Shown: in pieces, positions 32,254 to 34,496 of the stretch
Layout of the letters: each line of letters begins with the position of its first letter
Numbering within the stretch: the first letter of the stretch is position 1
Source: an uncultured Saprospiraceae bacterium
Lineage (GTDB): Bacteria; Bacteroidota; Bacteroidia; Chitinophagales; Saprospiraceae
DNA: 34,496 bases
Direction of reading: 5' to 3'
Assembly: GCA_938003955.1 (NCBI GenBank)
Contig: CALKXE010000159.1
Span: forward strand, 1-34,496
Notes under the pieces: model-generated
Seen by the model: the letters and a program-made list of their open reading frames with translations, nothing else
Databases searched by the model: none
Told to the model about the DNA's origin: nothing
Made by a program: the position numbers and the translations under genes

Positions 32254-33450
32254 ATGGAAAAAGTATATATACTTCATCAACAGTTGCTTAGTAATCTCAA
32301 GCCAATATTTCGACGTGAATTTATTGATGAAATAAGTTGGGATGAATCTGGTGTGGCGCTTATGGGTGCTAGGGGAGTAGGTAAGACCACGCTGATGCTT
32401 CAGTATATCAAAGAGAGATTCAAATCAAGTACTTCTGTGTTGTATGTGAGTATGGATCATATAGTTGTACAAGAACATTCTTTATATGACATAGCTGCGT
32501 ATCATAGTAATAATGGTGGTACACACTTATTTGTTGATGAGATCCATAAATATGAGGGGTGGAGCATACATCTCAAAAGCATCTATGATACATATCCCAA
32601 TCTTAATGTTATCGTGTCTGGATCATCTATGTTACAGCTTTATAAATCAAAAGCGGATCTAAGTAGACGTTATGTTTCCTATGAGTTAAGAGGATTGTCA
32701 TTTCGAGAGTATCTTGAGATAGAACACAAGGTGGCATTAGATTCATATTCACTAGAAGAAATATTAGAAAACCACGTAGATATAACTCATGAGATAAACG
32801 AGAAGGTAGATGCCTTTCAAAATTTCAAATCATACCTTAAGCATGGATATTATCCGATCTATATGAAAGGGACAAAAACCTATGGTGAGAAACTACAAAA
32901 TATTCTTAATACGATTCTTGAAATAGATATTCCTTACGTGACTGGAGTTCAAGTACAGAATGTGCATAAGATCAAGAAACTGATATCTATCATTGCGAAA
33001 TCTGTACCTTTTCAGCCTAATATTACAAAATTGGCTGCGGCACTGGAACTTAACAGAACTACACTGTATCAATATATAGATTATCTCGTCCGTGCTAGGA
33101 TAATCACAGCTGTTAATAGTCCAGGAAAAAGCTACACGGTGATGAATAAACCGGATAAGATATATCTGCATAATACAAACATAGCATACAGTTTTGGCGA
33201 ACAATCTGTAAATATTGGTAGTATAAGAGAGACGTTTTTTTTGAATCAATTAGAAGTGAATCATAGAGTAAGTACAGCAAAGAAAGGTGATTTTACTGTG
33301 GATGAAAAATATATATTTGAGATTGGAGGACCTAGTAAAAATTATAAACAGATTGCAGGATTAGAGGGCAGTTATATTGCGGCTGACGAGATGCCAATAG
33401 GATTTGGTAATAAGGTACCTTTGTGGTTGTTTGGCTTTTTGAAATTATGA
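32254..33450 (+). CDS. AAA family ATPase with DUF4143-type C-terminal domain
   Basis: This 398-residue protein has Walker A GARGVGKT (38-45) and Walker B HLFVDEIHK (Asp95-Glu96). A SGSSMLQLYKSKADLSRRY sensor-like helix follows, then FREYLEIEH and a winged-helix-like segment ITKLAAALELNRTTLYQYIDYLVRARIITAV. The C-terminal part (IYLHNTNIAYSFGE, ETFFLNQLEVNHRVSTAKKGDFTVDEKYIFEIGG) is the DUF4143 nuclease-like fold. The order P-loop, DEIH, DUF4143 defines this ATPase family, which is widespread as chromosomal islands. Its role is unknown. It follows an unusual array of operators and a Uma2-family gene lies next. Confidence 0.9.
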   Translation: MEKVYILHQQLLSNLKPIFRREFIDEISWDESGVALMGARGVGKTTLMLQYIKERFKSSTSVLYVSMDHIVVQEHSLYDIAAYHSNNGGTHLFVDEIHKYEGWSIHLKSIYDTYPNLNVIVSGSSMLQLYKSKADLSRRYVSYELRGLSFREYLEIEHKVALDSYSLEEILENHVDITHEINEKVDAFQNFKSYLKHGYYPIYMKGTKTYGEKLQNILNTILEIDIPYVTGVQVQNVHKIKKLISIIAKSVPFQPNITKLAAALELNRTTLYQYIDYLVRARIITAVNSPGKSYTVMNKPDKIYLHNTNIAYSFGEQSVNIGSIRETFFLNQLEVNHRVSTAKKGDFTVDEKYIFEIGGPSKNYKQIAGLEGSYIAADEMPIGFGNKVPLWLFGFLKL

Positions 33451-33536
33451 ATGCAGTCTGAAATAGAATCGGAGTTGAATTCTGGGAGTTTTACGTAATT
33501 AGGATTAGAAAGATAAACTAGGGTAAATAGAATAAA

Positions 33537-33567
33537 TTGCATCTCAGCAGTAAATCAACTATATTTG
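33537..33567 (+). promoter_or_regulatory. Promoter of the Uma2 gene, leaderless transcript likely
   Basis: TTG (33537-33539), 20 bases, TATATTTG (33560-33567) match the Bacteroidota TTG-N19/20-TAnnTTTG promoter exactly. ATG 33573 follows six bases later, so the mRNA would begin at or near the start codon. The TTG also opens the longer reading frame, which argues against that start. Confidence 0.75.
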
Positions 33568-33572
33568 TAGAG

Positions 33573-34181
33573 ATGACGCAACTAGACTCAAATATTGCAA
33601 AAGAACCAGCTGCTGAATATAGCAAACAATACACATATGCCGACTACATGAAATTCGAGTATGATCATATGGTGGAATTGATCAAAGGTAAAATATTCAA
33701 GATGAGTCCAGCGCCAAAATTGTATCATCAGCAAATAAGTATGAGCCTTAGTGCAGCTATTTTTCAGCACTTTGTATCAAAGAACTGCCAAGTTCTAAGT
33801 GCCCCTATAGATGTAATTCTTCCAATCAGAAATCAGAAAAAGAATAAAGCAACTACAGTAGTCCAACCAGATATATTAATTGTATGCGATCCGTCAAAAT
33901 TATTCAGTGAGGGTTGTTTAGGTGCGCCAGATTTAATAGTAGAAATACTCTCAGACAGTACAGCTAAAAAGGATATGAATGACAAATATAAAGTGTACGA
34001 AGAGTCAGGAGTTCGAGAGTATTGGATTGTGATGCCAAAGGAACAGTTAGTCGAAGTCTTTCATCTAGAAAATGGAAAATACAATAGAGTCAAAACTTAT
34101 ACTTCTGATGAAATGATTTCTCCCGTTATATTTCCGGATTTGAAGATCAACCTTGATGAAGTATTTCCAGAGATGAAATAA
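33573..34181 (+). CDS. Uma2 family protein (PD-(D/E)XK nuclease fold)
   Basis: From ATG 33573 this is a 202-residue protein. The family core is visible as YADYMKFEYDHMVELIKGKIFKMSPAPKLYHQQISMSLSAAIFQHF. It is followed by the catalytic-like VVQPDILIVCDPSKL and GAPDLIVEILSDSTAKKDMNDKYKVYEESGVREYWIVMPKEQLVEVFHL, the Uma2 signature. Uma2 proteins share the restriction-endonuclease fold, and a nuclease function is assumed rather than shown. Short, separate transcription unit; it is not obviously functionally tied to the upstream ATPase. Confidence 0.9.
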   Translation: MTQLDSNIAKEPAAEYSKQYTYADYMKFEYDHMVELIKGKIFKMSPAPKLYHQQISMSLSAAIFQHFVSKNCQVLSAPIDVILPIRNQKKNKATTVVQPDILIVCDPSKLFSEGCLGAPDLIVEILSDSTAKKDMNDKYKVYEESGVREYWIVMPKEQLVEVFHLENGKYNRVKTYTSDEMISPVIFPDLKINLDEVFPEMK

Positions 34182-34320
34182 GAATAAACCTTGCGGTAAG
34201 CACTGACATAAATGTAACCCAACAAACACTTCAGTTTTATTTAACGATTTTATAAACCTAACATCCAATTCTTAGTTTTACTTTGTGTCTTATTAGTAAG
34301 CACGAAAATAAAGTGAAATT
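34182..34320. other. Gene-free spacer before the terminal repeats
   Basis: No gene or recognised element. A TACTTTG near 34279-34285 loosely resembles a -7 promoter box, and transcription from it would enter the stem-loop chain at 34324. Confidence 0.4.
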
Positions 34321-34323
34321 AAT

Positions 34324-34412
34324 CTCCGATGACGGAGTCCAGCACTTCTTAAGAGAAGTGCAAACTTTTAGCTCTAAGAGCCAAAGGAAGTAATTAAATT
34401 CACTGATTAATT
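34324..34412 (+). ncRNA. Chain of stem-loops preceding the terminal tandem repeats
   Basis: Consecutive hairpins: CTCCG-ATGA-CGGAG (34324-34337), GCACTTCT-TAAG-AGAAGTGC (34342-34361), GCTC-TAA-GAGC (34371-34381) and AATTAA...TTAATT (34392-34412). Loops are 3-9 bases and spacers are short. This is a regular array of hairpins, not a terminator or known riboswitch. Confidence 0.5.
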
Positions 34413-34416
34413 TTTA

Positions 34417-34496
34417 TTCCAATTCAAAGAAGAATTGAAATTTGTTCCAATTCAAAGAAGAATTGAAATTTGTTCCAATTCAAAGAAGAATTGAAA
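34417..34496 (+). repeat. Tandem array of 28-bp palindromic repeats, truncated by the window end
   Basis: Identical 28-bp units start at 34417, 34445 and 34473; the third is cut at 24 bases. Each contains CAATTC-AAAGAA-GAATTG, a 6-bp stem extended by TT/AA with one mismatch. There is no variable spacer between units, which excludes a CRISPR array of usual form. The total number of units cannot be seen. Confidence 0.9.

Noticed and set aside
34417..34496. CRISPR array at the window end
   Set aside because: The 28-bp units are adjacent with no unique spacers, and no cas gene is seen in the window.

Overview
The window reads as a low-GC chromosomal segment from a member of the Bacteroidota, most likely a Saprospiria-like lineage. 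The evidence is a C-terminal type IX secretion sorting domain, a fused MurF-alanine racemase, an MbnP/MbnH pair, tandem rhomboid genes, little Shine-Dalgarno sequence, and repeated TTG/TAnnTTTG promoters in intergenic DNA. The lineage call rests on remembered family distribution, not on a search.

Layout: 1-2800 holds rhomboid proteases, a DksA-type zinc protein, an ElaA-type acetyltransferase and a secreted protein. 2950-8500 is core metabolism and wall synthesis (purD, murF-alr, fumC). 8690-10216 is an EamA transporter overlapping an O-methyltransferase. 10280-13343 is a tight ECF-sigma operon ending in a CpxP/Spy-like protein, MbnP and the diheme enzyme MbnH, probably a metal (copper) response unit. 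13580-17381 holds a YHYH/T9SS secreted protein, a second secreted protein and an amino-acid:cation symporter. 17438-19302 (minus strand) carries arfB and dinB.

The most unusual part is 19.4-27.2 kb, an apparent RNA-repair island. A WYL regulator is divergent from a T4 Rnl1-like RNA ligase (with an in-frame TAA) and a T4 Pnkp-like 5'-kinase/3'-phosphatase. These are followed by a lipoprotein, a hairpin-rich transcript, a disrupted TPR gene, a cluster of tRNA halves in permuted order, and a soluble slipin. Next comes a second hairpin-rich non-coding region with two nearly identical 19-codon ORFs. The ligase promoter and this last region share the same bipartite element (ACGCA-N7-TGCGT, 11 nt, ATCTTT), which suggests one regulon that controls both the repair enzymes and a non-coding/micro-ORF locus.

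27.2-34.5 kb carries a large helical protein (minus strand), a candidate structured RNA, a YgiQ-type radical SAM protein and a secreted protein. It also has a DUF4143-type AAA ATPase preceded by four evenly spaced 18-bp operators, and a Uma2-family nuclease fold. The window ends inside a tandem array of 28-bp palindromic repeats preceded by a string of stem-loops. Dispersed inverted-repeat elements sit at about 6.7-6.9 kb and 18.0-18.1 kb.
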